A program made the translations under genes and the position numbers. A DNA stretch of 64,000 bases, taken from contig NZ_FOIS01000002.1 of assembly GCF_900110455.1 (NCBI RefSeq), positions 1-64,000 of the forward strand, written 5' to 3'. The notes under the pieces were generated by a model. That model was not told the DNA's origin. It saw nothing but the letters and a program-made list of their open reading frames with translations, and ran no database searches. Shown here in pieces: positions 36,837-45,974 of this stretch (its first letter is position 1; each line of letters begins with the position of its first letter). Origin of the DNA: Natrinema salifodinae (GTDB taxonomy: Archaea > Halobacteriota > Halobacteria > Halobacteriales > Natrialbaceae).

Positions 36837-37880
36837 TTAGCCGAACATTTCGCCGAGCCCTTCCGCGCCGCCATCGCCGTCGTCTTCGTCGTCATCGTCG
36901 GTGTCGGCGTCCTCGGCTTCGGTCTCGGCAGCGTCCTGTTCGTCAGCCGATTCGTCTTCGTCCTCGGCACCCGCCGATTCGGCGGGCGCCGCGACGTCCT
37001 GCAGTTCCTCAGGCAGAGCCTCCTCGTCGTCGATCTGGGCCGCGAGCGCACGCAGCTGTGCGTCGGCCTTGCTGACGAGGTCCGGCATCAGATCTTCGTC
37101 CTCGATCGCGGCCTGCAGGCCGAGGCTCTTGGCCTCGCCCGTGGCCTTGGCGATGAGCGTCGGGGCCGTCGTCGCGGTCGGGAAGCTCGCGTTGACCGAG
37201 AGGTTCCGTGCGCGAGCGGCGGCCGCCTGGACGTCGCTCTGGTAGGCCTCGACGTCGATGTCGAGGTCCTCCGGGCCGAAGAGCACGCCGTCGGCGACGA
37301 CAGCGCGCAGGTCGAGACCGACCTCCTTCGGCTCGATACCCAGTTCGTTGAGGACGTTCGCCAGATCCGCAGAGACTTCCTCGCCGGCCTCTAAGACCGT
37401 CGAGTCCTCCATAACCTGGATCGAACCGTCCTCGATCCGTGCGTTCGCGCCGATGCTCTGGAGTTCGCCGACGAACGGCCCCGGATCGACACCGGTGTCC
37501 CCTTCGGGGATGACGATGTCGTTCGGCGCCACTTCGCCTTCGTTGATCGGCGCAGGCGTCTTCGACGCCTCGAGCTCCTTGTACAGCGAGAAGGGGTTCT
37601 CGTCGGTCGCGACGAGTCCCACCTGCCCCTCGATGTGGTCGACGAGGTCGCCGAGTCCGGCGTCCTCTAAGGCACGGACCTGCAGCGTATTGCGGCTGAC
37701 GCGCAACACGGCGGTACCGTGCAGGTCACGACGCATGTCCTGGAGCTGTTTCGAGGGAATGCCGGCGATGCCGACGACGCCGACGCTCTCGTACTCGTCG
37801 ATGAGGTGTTCGAGCTCGTCGACCTCCTCTTTCTTCCACTGGGGAAGGTTTTCGGTCTTGCGTTCAGCCTGTGCGCTCAT
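36837..37880 (-). CDS. rpl10: Ribosomal protein L10 (P0), stalk base
   Basis: 347 residues. The N-terminus [20 protein letters not shown] and [20 protein letters not shown] form the rRNA-binding domain. The helical spine that carries L12 dimers follows, and the protein ends in an acidic tail and GLGEMFG, like L12. It starts one base after the L1 stop, with a GGAGGTGG Shine-Dalgarno inside the end of the L1 gene, so its translation is coupled. Confidence 0.96.
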   Translation of the reverse strand: MSAQAERKTENLPQWKKEEVDELEHLIDEYESVGVVGIAGIPSKQLQDMRRDLHGTAVLRVSRNTLQVRALEDAGLGDLVDHIEGQVGLVATDENPFSLYKELEASKTPAPINEGEVAPNDIVIPEGDTGVDPGPFVGELQSIGANARIEDGSIQVMEDSTVLEAGEEVSADLANVLNELGIEPKEVGLDLRAVVADGVLFGPEDLDIDVEAYQSDVQAAAARARNLSVNASFPTATTAPTLIAKATGEAKSLGLQAAIEDEDLMPDLVSKADAQLRALAAQIDDEEALPEELQDVAAPAESAGAEDEDESADEQDAAETEAEDADTDDDDEDDGDGGAEGLGEMFG

Positions 37881-37881
37881 A

Positions 37882-38514
37882 TTAGGCCACCTCCACGGAG
37901 GGCCCCATCGTCGTCTTCACGTAGACGATGTCGATGTTCTGGGGTCCCTTCTCGAGGTCGGCGTGCAGACGACGCAGGATGACGTCGATGTTGTCGGCGA
38001 TGTTCTCGGCATCCATGTCCTCGGCGCCGACGAGCGTATGGAAGGTCCGTCGGTCGCGGGAGCGAAGCTGCACGGTGTTTTTCAGTCGGTTGACGGTCTC
38101 GACGACGTCCTCGTCCGGCGAGAGCGGGTCCGGCATCTTCCCCCGGGGACCGAGAATGGTACCCAGGTGCCGGGCGATATCTTGCATCATCGCCTCTTCG
38201 GCGATGAAGAAGTCCGTCTCGTCGGCCATATCCTTGGCTTCGTCATCGTCCAGATCGGCCACGTCGTCTTCCGAGAGGACCTCGTCCGCGACCTCTTCGG
38301 CGCGGACTGCGGTCTCGCCCTCGGCGATGACGACGATTCGCGTCTCCTGGCCGGTTCCGGACGGCAGGACGACGGACTCGTCAACACGGTTCGACGGTTC
38401 GTTTAGGTCGAGGTCGCGCAGATTAATCGCGAGGTCCACCGTCTCGGTAAAGTTCCGGTTCGGTGACTCCTCGAGTGCGCGAGCTACTGCGGTTTCAATA
38501 TCCGAATCTGCCAT
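37882..38514 (-). CDS. rpl1: Ribosomal protein L1
   Basis: 210 residues. [38 protein letters not shown] and the conserved [14 protein letters not shown] loop are diagnostic; the end TMGPSVEVA is the usual archaeal finish. L1 forms the mobile L1 stalk and represses its own operon by binding its mRNA. Upstream there is a leader with a strong GGAGGTGA Shine-Dalgarno immediately before the ATG and a TATA-like element about 65 nt upstream. Confidence 0.96.
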   Translation of the reverse strand: MADSDIETAVARALEESPNRNFTETVDLAINLRDLDLNEPSNRVDESVVLPSGTGQETRIVVIAEGETAVRAEEVADEVLSEDDVADLDDDEAKDMADETDFFIAEEAMMQDIARHLGTILGPRGKMPDPLSPDEDVVETVNRLKNTVQLRSRDRRTFHTLVGAEDMDAENIADNIDVILRRLHADLEKGPQNIDIVYVKTTMGPSVEVA

Positions 38515-38590
38515 CGTTCACCTCCGTAGTACGCAGGACTGCTCCTACGGGTCAGTGAAACAGGCGATGCCTGTCTCTTTTGAACCAAAT
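38515..38590 (-). promoter_or_regulatory. Leader and promoter of the L1-L10-L12 operon
   Basis: On the minus strand: a TATA-like TTCAAAAG (about 38576-38583), then a leader of roughly 40-60 nt containing the inverted repeat ACAGGC/GCCTGT (stem-loop near the 5' end), then GGAGGTGA just before the ATG. In other haloarchaea this leader holds an L1-binding site mimicking 23S rRNA; that role here is inferred. Confidence 0.55.
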
Positions 38591-38803
38591 GCCATGGCGA
38601 ACTTAAACCCGTCGAACTGGCGCGCACCTCCCCGTTCGCGACCGGCCTCGACGTGCTGCACGCGGACATCAGTTCCGGCCGTTCACGGTCCCAGTACGGT
38701 CGCATTCGAGCCGCTGAAACCACTGCGAGCGATCGATCCGAGATCCCGCTCACAGTCATGGCAACCGAAAATTCTATTATACGGACTTGTGTACTCCCGT
38801 CCC

Positions 38804-39409
38804 ATGTGGCCATTAGACTTATATGCTATAATCGGGCCGGCGGTCCTCGAATCAGTCACCACGCTCGACGTCGGGGGGACGCTCGACGCGTACCGATCGC
38901 TCGAACCGCTGCTCCGGCTTGGCGGCCAGTTCGCCGGCACCGCCCTCGTCGCGCTGATCGTACTCGGACTGCTCCAGCGGTCCGCCCCCCACTCGGTGAC
39001 GAAAGCCCGCCGCAGTCCCGTCATCTCGCTGTGTATCGGACTGCCTGGCCTGGCCATCGTCGGCGGCCTGGCGAGTACGGGATACCTTATCATCGATACG
39101 GGCGTCGGGGCGTTCTTCGGGGTGCCGCTGGTCATTCTCGGCGCGTCCGTACTCCCGGTGGTGACGGCGCTCGGGTTCGTCGCGATCGGTCGCACCGTCG
39201 CCGCGCGGCTCGGCGTCGACCGGCTGTGGGTCGGCATCCTCGTCGGCGCCCTCTGCAGCGGACTCGCCGGCCTCTCGCTCCCGACGACCGTCGTACTGGC
39301 CGGCCTGGCCGGCGCGCTCGGCCTGGGTGCGAGCGTCCGCGTTCTGTTCGGCGGCGTTGGTGCTGCGCGCCCGGACGAGCGTACCGTCCCGCCCGCGAAC
39401 AAGATCTAA
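38804..39409 (+). CDS. Uncharacterised multi-span membrane protein between L1 and L11
   Basis: 201 residues with five to six hydrophobic helices, for example LGGQFAGTALVALIVLGLLQ, GLPGLAIVGGLASTGYLII, FFGVPLVILGASVLPVVTAL and a Gly/Ala-rich pair near the end. The TATA-like TATTATAC (38775-38782) 22-29 nt before the ATG fits a leaderless start there (MWPLDLYAIIGP). It is oriented opposite to the ribosomal genes on both sides. Function unknown; family not recognised. Confidence 0.75.
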   Translation: MWPLDLYAIIGPAVLESVTTLDVGGTLDAYRSLEPLLRLGGQFAGTALVALIVLGLLQRSAPHSVTKARRSPVISLCIGLPGLAIVGGLASTGYLIIDTGVGAFFGVPLVILGASVLPVVTALGFVAIGRTVAARLGVDRLWVGILVGALCSGLAGLSLPTTVVLAGLAGALGLGASVRVLFGGVGAARPDERTVPPANKI

Positions 39410-39601
39410 TCCGGTCGCTTCGAGCTGTCCTGCGCGTCGAACGATCGCCCTGTTCGTTCTCGGCGACGTGTGCCCCTCGGTCGCGTTCGATCGAGAAATC
39501 GATGGGGCCTGTACGCACGTGCGTTAGAATGAAGGTACAAGACACGTACAAAGTACGCGAAGATTTAGCTACGCAGAGATTCGTCTGTGACGGGACGAAC
39601 G

Positions 39602-39614
39602 GAAAACCGAAAAC
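39602..39614 (-). terminator. T-rich tract after L11
   Basis: Minus strand reads GTTTTCGGTTTTCC within 30 nt of the rpl11 stop; two T4 runs, compatible with an archaeal terminator. Confidence 0.35.
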
Positions 39615-39628
39615 TCGGATCGGCTCGG

Positions 39629-40108
39629 TTACGCTTCAGCGAGGACGTCGTCGTACTCGCCGTCGTCGACGCGCTCCTTGAACTCGCGGGCGTCGTTGCC
39701 CTCGATGGTGACGCCCATCGAGGCGCAGGTGCCGACGACTTCCTTCGCGGCGTTTTTCACGTCGTAAGCGAGCAGGTCGGGGTGTTTCTGCTCGGCGATC
39801 TGTCTGACCTGATCGACGGAGAGGTCCGCGACGAAGTCCTCCTGGGGTTCGCCGCTGCCGGTGTCGAAGCCGGCCTCGTCCTTGATGAGTTCGGCCGTCG
39901 GCGGGACACCGACGTCGATCTCGAAGGAGCCGTCGTCCTCGTAGTCGACGGTGACGGGGACTTCGGTCCCGTCGAACGCCTCGGTCTGATCGTTGATCTC
40001 TTGGACGACCGCCTGCACGTCGACGGGCGTCGGTCCGAGCTCGGGACCGAGCGGCGGGCCGGGATCGGCCTGGCCACCCGGAACGAGCACTTCGATGGTT
40101 CCAGCCAT
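39629..40108 (-). CDS. rpl11: Ribosomal protein L11
   Basis: 159 residues from the ATG at 40106-40108 (MAGTIEVLVPGGQADPGPPL), the canonical archaeal start; an ATG three codons upstream is less likely. The proline-rich N-terminal domain that contacts elongation factors and the 23S-rRNA-binding C-terminal domain (VVGTCASMGVTIEG) are both present. In many archaea L11 directly precedes L1; here a membrane gene on the other strand separates them. Confidence 0.95.
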   Translation of the reverse strand: MAGTIEVLVPGGQADPGPPLGPELGPTPVDVQAVVQEINDQTEAFDGTEVPVTVDYEDDGSFEIDVGVPPTAELIKDEAGFDTGSGEPQEDFVADLSVDQVRQIAEQKHPDLLAYDVKNAAKEVVGTCASMGVTIEGNDAREFKERVDDGEYDDVLAEA

Positions 40109-40207
40109 ACCCGTCACAACCCGTGCGCGAGTTTTAAGGATTGCTTTTTCGGGCAGTCTTCGTCTGTGACCATCTGACGTGCTACTTACTTTCGTGATCG
40201 AGGTCGA

Positions 40208-40510
40208 TCACTCGACGCTTTCCGCTCGCCACTCGGCGAACGAGTCGAGGACGTCGCTCTCGTCGAAGCGCTCGATACAGGGAACGTCGTAGGGATGGAC
40301 CTCTCGCACGCGTGTGACGAGGTCGTCGTACGCCTCGTCGGTGGTCTTCGCGAGCAGGACCTCCTCGTCGTCGTGGTGGATCTCGCCGTCCCAGCGGTAG
40401 GTCGAGGTCGTCGCGAGCCGGTTGACGCAGGCGGCGAGTCGCTCCTCGACCAAGCGGTCAGCGAGCTCGTCGGCCGCTTCGGGCGGAGCCGTAATGTAGA
40501 CGGTCGGCAT
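40208..40510 (-). CDS. cutA: CutA1 divalent-cation tolerance protein
   Basis: 100 residues, the standard CutA1 length. MPTVYITAPPEAADELADRL, RLAACVNRL, YRWDGEIHHDDEEVLLAKT and EVHPYDVPCIERF are family signatures. CutA1 is a very stable ferredoxin-fold trimer resembling PII; its role in metal tolerance is disputed. A single gene. Confidence 0.94.
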   Translation of the reverse strand: MPTVYITAPPEAADELADRLVEERLAACVNRLATTSTYRWDGEIHHDDEEVLLAKTTDEAYDDLVTRVREVHPYDVPCIERFDESDVLDSFAEWRAESVE

Positions 40511-40628
40511 ACCTGCGGCTACGACCGAGTCGAGGAAAAGCGCACCGTCACGGTTCGAGTTCGGGCTCCGCCTCGGCTCGGCGGCCGCCCGCGACGGCGC
40601 AACGACGCGACGGGAGAAGCGGAGACGA

Positions 40629-40820
40629 TCAGCTATCGGGGCCGTCGACCGGATTGAACGTGCCGTTGATGTCCCACTCGTGGATGCAGTGCGGGTTGCC
40701 GACTCGCTTTTCGCCGTCCTCGCGGGCGATCTGCCAGGCCTCGAGGTCGTCGTCCCACGCTTCCGCTCGGTCGCACTCCTCGCAAACTCTCGCGGTCGGT
40801 TTTCGTACCTGTGCGCTCAT
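40629..40820 (-). CDS. Small haloarchaeal protein with CxxC
   Basis: 63 residues starting MSAQVRKPTARVCEECDRAE; one CxxC (14-17) and a later PHCIHEWDINGTFNPV. The Cys/His arrangement could bind one zinc. The C-terminal HEWDING segment looks conserved in kind, but I cannot name the family. The ATG at 40818-40820 is chosen over one two codons upstream. Divergent from the giant coiled-coil gene. Confidence 0.68.
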   Translation of the reverse strand: MSAQVRKPTARVCEECDRAEAWDDDLEAWQIAREDGEKRVGNPHCIHEWDINGTFNPVDGPDS

Positions 40821-40972
40821 TACCACACCGTGCGAACTCGACGCATATAACGGTATTCGTGTGCGGCAAGTGCTGCCCGCCGGTGACAGGTTCCGATCGG
40901 GGTTCCGGACTCGTTTTCACATCTGGTACTCGCGGGCGAAGTTCCAAGAGGGTGGCTTCGGTTGCCGGGGGC

Positions 40973-43900
40973 ATGCACTACGGTCTCGACATCGGACCGG
41001 AAGCGGTTCGGGCCGCCACCGACGCGGACGACGACCCGGCGATCGAGTCGCTCCCGCCAGTCGTGGCACCGGTCGACGACGCCGCGCTCGACGCGGCGGA
41101 CCTCTCGGGGGAGGGACGAACCGTCAACGGGGATGGAACGACGTACGCGGTCGGCGCGGACGCGAGAGCGGTCGCCGAGGTGAGCGACGAGGAGACGGCG
41201 TCGCTGTTCGAAAACGGCATCCTCCACGAGGACACGACGGCGTACGCCGCGCCGGCACTGGACGCGCTCATCGACGATATCGTCGACGATGCGACCGCCG
41301 AACGACTCTGCTACACGACGCCAGGCGCGCTCGTCGACGCGGCGGTGCCGACCGACGCGCACCGCGAGGCCGTCGAATCGGTCCTGGCCGACCGCGGGAT
41401 CGACGCGACGCCGATTAGCACCGGCTTCGCCGTCGTCTACGACCAACTCGCCGACGATAACTACACCGGGCTCGGGATCCGCCTCGGCGCGCAGACGAGC
41501 AGCGTCGCGCTCGCGTACTACGGCGTCCCGGCGATGGCCGTCTCGATCGCGAAGGGCCGCGATTGGGTCATCGAGCGCGCGGCCGGGGACACCGGTTACG
41601 CGCCCGAGCAGGTCGCCGGCGTGCTCGATGACTTCGTGCTCGATCCCGACGCGGCGGCAGGCGGCGTCGAGAGCGCGCTTGCACAGGCCTACGACGACCT
41701 GGTAGCCGAACTGATCGACGCGATCCGGACGGCGGCCGACGAGAGCGACGTCCAGCAGGGCCTGGCGGTCCCGATCGCGATCGCAGGCGCAGGTGCGATC
41801 GAGGGCGTCGAGTATCTGGTCGGCGGGCGGTTCGACGCCGCGGCCCTGCCGTTCTCGGTCCGGGGCGTGCGGCTCGCGGCCGATCCCGCCGAGAGCGCGG
41901 CCAGGGGTGCGCTCGCCGCGGCGCGGGACGACGTCGACGCCTACGAGGAGGTCATCTGGTCCGAGTCCGGCTCCGAGTCCGCGTTCGACTCCGACGGCGG
42001 CGGCAGCGCCGGCGATCGGAACCAGGCCGCGGCTGCCAATGCAGCCGCCGGGCTCGAGCGGACCGAACTCTCGTTCGACGACGCGACGGCCGAGGCGGCG
42101 GCCGATCGCGCCGACGACGCCATCGACCAGCTGTTCGACCGGCTCGCGAACCGCGACGAGGAGATCGAGGCCGTCCGCGAGGACCTCGAGCAGCTGTTCG
42201 ACGACCTCGAGTACGTCGAGGAGCGGACGGCCGCGGCCGAATCCGTCGACGCACTCGACGATCGCCTCGAGTCGGTCGCGGACGACCTGGCCGACCTCGA
42301 AGCCGAGAGCGAGACCCACGCGAGCGACGAGGCGGTCGACGCGCTCGACGATGACGTCGAGGCCCTTTCGGACGCGTTCGCGGAACTCGAGGCCGACGTC
42401 GACAACCTCGACGACGCACTCGAAGCGATCGAGACCACCGCGGCCGACGAACGAGCCGCCATCGACGAGCGCGTCGCCGGCCTGGCGACCGATCTCGACG
42501 CCGTCACCGAACGAGCGGACGCGGTCGACGAGCGGCTCGACGCCGTTCGAACCGCCCTCGACGAGTTCGAGGCGACCGCCGCGACCGAAGCGGCACTCGA
42601 GGAGGTGGACGAAACCGTCGCGGGCCTGATCGGCGAATGCGAGGCCCTCGAGGCGGACATCGAGCGGATCGAACCGCGCGTCGACGGGCTCGCCGGTCGG
42701 TTGGAAGAACTGAACACCCGGATCGACGGCGTCTCGGGCCGGCTCGAGGAGCGATCCGAACGGACCGACGCGCGGTTCGAGGACGTCGAGGAAGCGCTCG
42801 ACGAGGAGATCCGCGCCGTCGGCGACGACGTCGCGGCCGTCGACGACGCCGTCACGGCGGTCCGCGAGACGGTCGACGACCGCGCCGCGGCGCTCGAGTC
42901 CCGCCTCGACACCCTTCGGGACGGACTCGACGACCTCGACGCCGCGACGGCCGACGGTGAGCGCGTCGAGACGCTGGCGGACGACCTCGGAGCGCTCGAA
43001 TCGGCGCTCGAGGGGCTCGAGGAAACGGCAGCGGACGAGCAGCGCCTCGATTCCGTCGCGGACGACCAGGCGACCATCGAAACGACGCTCGGCGACCTCG
43101 ACGACGCGGTCGCCGAACTGTCGGACCGGTTGGACGGCCTCGCGGACCGCGCGGCAGACGCCGCAACGGTCGACGCGCTCGCGAGCGATCTCGAGGCGGT
43201 CGACGGCGACGTGGCCGCGCTCGAATCGGAATTGGAGGCGCTCGACGATGCGTTCGACCAGCGACTCGACGAAACGGTCGCCGATATCGAATCCCGGATC
43301 GACGAGGGGACGGACGCGCTCGAGGCGGAGGTCGCCGCGCTCGAGACGACGATCGAACGGCTCGAGGACAAGACGGTCGACACCGACGAGTTCGCAACGG
43401 TGCGCGAATCGCTCGAGGACACCCGCGAGGGGGTCGATGCGGTGGATTCGGAGGTCGACGACGTCGCGATGGACGTCGCGGCCGTCGCGGACCGGGTGGA
43501 CGGCGTCGAGACCGACCTCGCGGACCGGATCGACGACGTTCGCACGGCGATCGACGACCAGGTCGGCGAGGTTCGGACCGACGTCGACGAGCGGATCAAC
43601 GGCGTCCGAACGGACCTCGACGAGGAAGTCGGCGACGTTCGGACGGATGTCGACGCCCGAATCGATGACGTCCGGACGGCACTCGACGACGCTGCCGCGG
43701 AACTCGAGGCCGAGATCGAGCGCGAAACCGACTCGCTCGCCGACTCCCTTACCGATCTGGCCGATCGCGTCGACGACACCGAGCGACGAGTGGACGACCA
43801 GGCCGACCGCGTCGACGAGACCGCGGGAACGCTCGCGGCTGTCGAAACCACGGTCGAAGACGTCAGCAGCGACCTCGAGGCGCTCGCGGACCGGGTCGAC

Positions 43901-44362
43901 GACCTCGACGACGCGGCGAGTACCGAGACCGTCGCCGCGATCGAGGACGACGTCGCGGCCGTCAACGATCGCCTCGAGTCGCTTCGCGCAGCCCACGACG
44001 ATTTGGTCGGGACCGTCGAGTCGGTCCCCGACGAATCGACCGTCGAGTCGCTCGACGATCGCCTTGCGGCGGTCAGCGAGCGGCTCTCGGACGTCGAAGG
44101 TCAGCTCGAAACGGTCGATGAGCGGTTCGGCGGGGACGAGGAATGGGTCGCGGAAATCGACGCGCTCCGGACCGAACTCGAAGCCGTTCGCGCCGACGCG
44201 ACGACCGCATCCGCCCTCCCGTCCGCGGCCGTCGCCGGCGGCGGCGGTGCGGGTATCGTCGCCGGCGGCGTCACCGCGCTGGCCGGCGAGGCGATGATCG
44301 GCGCCGGCGCGGCCGTCGCCGGCCTGGTCCTGCTCGCCGTCGCGGTGTCGCTCGCCGAGTAG
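40973..44362 (+). CDS. Giant actin/MreB-fold-like protein with long coiled coil and C-terminal membrane anchor
   Basis: 1129 residues. The first ~325 look like an actin/Hsp70-superfamily ATPase: MHYGLDIGPEAVRAA (phosphate-1, Asp6), STGFAVVYDQLADD (149-162, connect-1-like), GLGIRLGAQTSSVALAYYG (166-184, phosphate-2), and VPIAIAGAGAIEGVEYL (267-282, adenosine motif). Arg170 stands where phosphate-2 usually has Asp. After a Ser/Gly/Ala linker (330-365) come about 700 residues of acidic heptad coiled coil, including five 11-residue repeats (856-910). The last ~45 residues are Gly/Ala-rich and hydrophobic, likely membrane-inserted. The ATG at 40973 is chosen because the actin-like fold begins there; the frame is open upstream. 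A cytoskeletal or chromosome/membrane tether role is inferred. Confidence 0.78.
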   Translation: MHYGLDIGPEAVRAATDADDDPAIESLPPVVAPVDDAALDAADLSGEGRTVNGDGTTYAVGADARAVAEVSDEETASLFENGILHEDTTAYAAPALDALIDDIVDDATAERLCYTTPGALVDAAVPTDAHREAVESVLADRGIDATPISTGFAVVYDQLADDNYTGLGIRLGAQTSSVALAYYGVPAMAVSIAKGRDWVIERAAGDTGYAPEQVAGVLDDFVLDPDAAAGGVESALAQAYDDLVAELIDAIRTAADESDVQQGLAVPIAIAGAGAIEGVEYLVGGRFDAAALPFSVRGVRLAADPAESAARGALAAARDDVDAYEEVIWSESGSESAFDSDGGGSAGDRNQAAAANAAAGLERTELSFDDATAEAAADRADDAIDQLFDRLANRDEEIEAVREDLEQLFDDLEYVEERTAAAESVDALDDRLESVADDLADLEAESETHASDEAVDALDDDVEALSDAFAELEADVDNLDDALEAIETTAADERAAIDERVAGLATDLDAVTERADAVDERLDAVRTALDEFEATAATEAALEEVDETVAGLIGECEALEADIERIEPRVDGLAGRLEELNTRIDGVSGRLEERSERTDARFEDVEEALDEEIRAVGDDVAAVDDAVTAVRETVDDRAAALESRLDTLRDGLDDLDAATADGERVETLADDLGALESALEGLEETAADEQRLDSVADDQATIETTLGDLDDAVAELSDRLDGLADRAADAATVDALASDLEAVDGDVAALESELEALDDAFDQRLDETVADIESRIDEGTDALEAEVAALETTIERLEDKTVDTDEFATVRESLEDTREGVDAVDSEVDDVAMDVAAVADRVDGVETDLADRIDDVRTAIDDQVGEVRTDVDERINGVRTDLDEEVGDVRTDVDARIDDVRTALDDAAAELEAEIERETDSLADSLTDLADRVDDTERRVDDQADRVDETAGTLAAVETTVEDVSSDLEALADRVDDLDDAASTETVAAIEDDVAAVNDRLESLRAAHDDLVGTVESVPDESTVESLDDRLAAVSERLSDVEGQLETVDERFGGDEEWVAEIDALRTELEAVRADATTASALPSAAVAGGGGAGIVAGGVTALAGEAMIGAGAAVAGLVLLAVAVSLAE
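43538..43702 (+). repeat. Five tandem 33-bp (11-residue) repeats
   Basis: Each unit encodes VRT-x-hydrophobic-D-x-x-hydrophobic-x-x (for example VRTDVDERING, VRTDLDEEVGD, VRTDVDARIDD); the fifth unit is degenerate. Eleven-residue periodicity indicates a hendecad, near-straight coiled coil embedded in heptads. Confidence 0.85.
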
Positions 44363-44456
44363 TCGGGGCCGAACGCCACTATTTCCGGAGAAAGGACGGG
44401 AACGCGGACCGGTGGCACCGCTCGACGGCGGCGACAGGGTCCGACGCGATCCGCGA

Positions 44457-44588
44457 CTAGTCCCGAACCAACTCGACGTTTCGCATCTCGCCCCCGCACT
44501 GCCGGCAGGTACTGACGAGCGCGCCGCTGACCGTCTCCCGCCGGCCACACTGGACGCACTCGTACTCGCGACGGTCGTCGTCTGCCAT
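44457..44588 (-). CDS. Tiny zinc-ribbon (rubrerythrin-like domain) protein
   Basis: 43 residues: MADDDRREYECVQCGRRETV, then STCRQCGGEMRNVELVRD. Two CxxC pairs separated by 13 residues form a complete zinc ribbon. Very small proteins of this kind are abundant in haloarchaea; function unknown. The ATG lies at 44586-44588 and an AT-rich stretch upstream (about 44589-44625) can hold its promoter. Convergent with the giant coiled-coil gene. Confidence 0.8.
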   Translation of the reverse strand: MADDDRREYECVQCGRRETVSGALVSTCRQCGGEMRNVELVRD

Positions 44589-44648
44589 GTGTTAGCACAC
44601 GAATCTCATCGTGTTAACTCTTTCCTCGGTAAATCGCGATCGCCGGCC

Positions 44649-45875
44649 CTAATCACGGTCGAGCAGCCAGAGCATGCATCCGAGCAGCGACGCCCCGGCA
44701 ATCGTCGTCGCCAGGAGCCAGAACGCGGCCCTGAAGCCGACGGTCTCCGAGAGCGCGCCGACGATCGCCGGCGCGATCGCGCCGGCGGCCATCAACAGCG
44801 TCCGCACGACGCCCAGGCCGCCGCCGGCGACGTCGTCCGGAATGGCCGCCATCAGGTACGCGCCCCTAACTGGCCGGAACCCGTGCGCTCCGATGCCGAC
44901 CGTGACGAGGAGCCCGCCCAGCAGGATCGGATTACCCGTTCCGGTCAGCGAGACGAACGCGACCAGGCCAACCGACGCGAGCCCGAGGGTAGTGACGATC
45001 AGCGGCAGCCGCCCCACCCGATCGCTCAGGTTCCCGGTTACCAGTTGCACCAGGCTCGCGAGGAAGAGCGCGCTGTAGAGCAGGCTCGCGGTCGCCGTGG
45101 TAAGCCCGGCTTCGGTCGTGAGGTATCGCGGCGCGAACGCAACCAGTCCGTTGTAGGTAAACGAGAACAGCACCGTCACGAGGGCGAACGCCGAGAACCG
45201 CCAGTCGCGGAAGAGCGCGGCGTACTGCGCGACATCGGTGTCCCGCTCGTTCGCGGTCGCCTCCTCGCCGACGGAATCGTCGGACACCCGCTCGGGGACC
45301 CGGACTCGAAACGTCACTGCGAGCGCCAGGCCGACCAGGCCGGCGACCAGAAAGAGCAGCCGCCAGCTCGCGACCGGCCCGAGGGACAGCGAGGCGACGG
45401 CGACGACGGCGGGAGGCGCGACGACGCCGCTGAAGGCGCCGAACGTGTCCAGAACGCCGAGCGCGCGCCCCGTTCGCGAGGGATACGCGCGGGCGAGGAG
45501 TCGAACGGCGACGGTCTTGTGCACGCCGGTGCCGGCGCCCAACACGAGCATCGCGCCGACGAGGACGAGAAAGGACGAGTCGACCACCAGCGCGAGCGAG
45601 GCGGCGGTCGCGACGAGCACGCCCGCGGTGATGACCGTCACGGATCCGAGCCGGTCCGCGAGCACGCCCGAGGGGAACTGCATGGCCGCGTAGACGAGCA
45701 TGAGCCCGGAGAAGGCGGTCCCGAGGACGGCGTCCGAGACCCCGTAGCTCGCCTCGAACGCGTCGAACAGCGGCGGAAAGGCGTAGCGAAGGAACTTCGC
45801 CAGAAACCAGATCGCGGCCGTCAGGACGAGCGCGTCGTATCCCGCGAATCGCCCGGCCGCTCGTCGAACCGTCAT
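44649..45875 (-). CDS. Major facilitator superfamily transporter
   Basis: 408 residues, twelve hydrophobic helices. The MFS loop 2-3 motif is GVLADRLGSVTVITAG and the equivalent in the second half is GNLSDRVGRLPLIVTT. Probably a proton- or sodium-coupled exporter or importer; the substrate is not evident and no specific subfamily was recognised. Divergent from the downstream methyltransferase with about 100 bases between. Confidence 0.9.
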   Translation of the reverse strand: MTVRRAAGRFAGYDALVLTAAIWFLAKFLRYAFPPLFDAFEASYGVSDAVLGTAFSGLMLVYAAMQFPSGVLADRLGSVTVITAGVLVATAASLALVVDSSFLVLVGAMLVLGAGTGVHKTVAVRLLARAYPSRTGRALGVLDTFGAFSGVVAPPAVVAVASLSLGPVASWRLLFLVAGLVGLALAVTFRVRVPERVSDDSVGEEATANERDTDVAQYAALFRDWRFSAFALVTVLFSFTYNGLVAFAPRYLTTEAGLTTATASLLYSALFLASLVQLVTGNLSDRVGRLPLIVTTLGLASVGLVAFVSLTGTGNPILLGGLLVTVGIGAHGFRPVRGAYLMAAIPDDVAGGGLGVVRTLLMAAGAIAPAIVGALSETVGFRAAFWLLATTIAGASLLGCMLWLLDRD

Positions 45876-45974
45876 GCGTTCTTACCGGGAGTACGCGAGC
45901 GGAGGACCGAGAGTCCTCCGGTCGCGGTCCAAATCGAACGCAACGCGGAAGGCCTGGCGACGCGGAGCGACCGT

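Noticed and set aside
39528-39681. Plus-strand ORF overlapping the end of L11
   Set aside because: Becomes an Arg-rich shadow of L11; no independent support.
40820-44548. Very long open frame on the minus strand opposite the giant coiled-coil gene
   Set aside because: It is a codon-bias shadow: the plus-strand protein has clear motifs and haloarchaeal composition, while the minus frame is Arg/Val-rich without domains.
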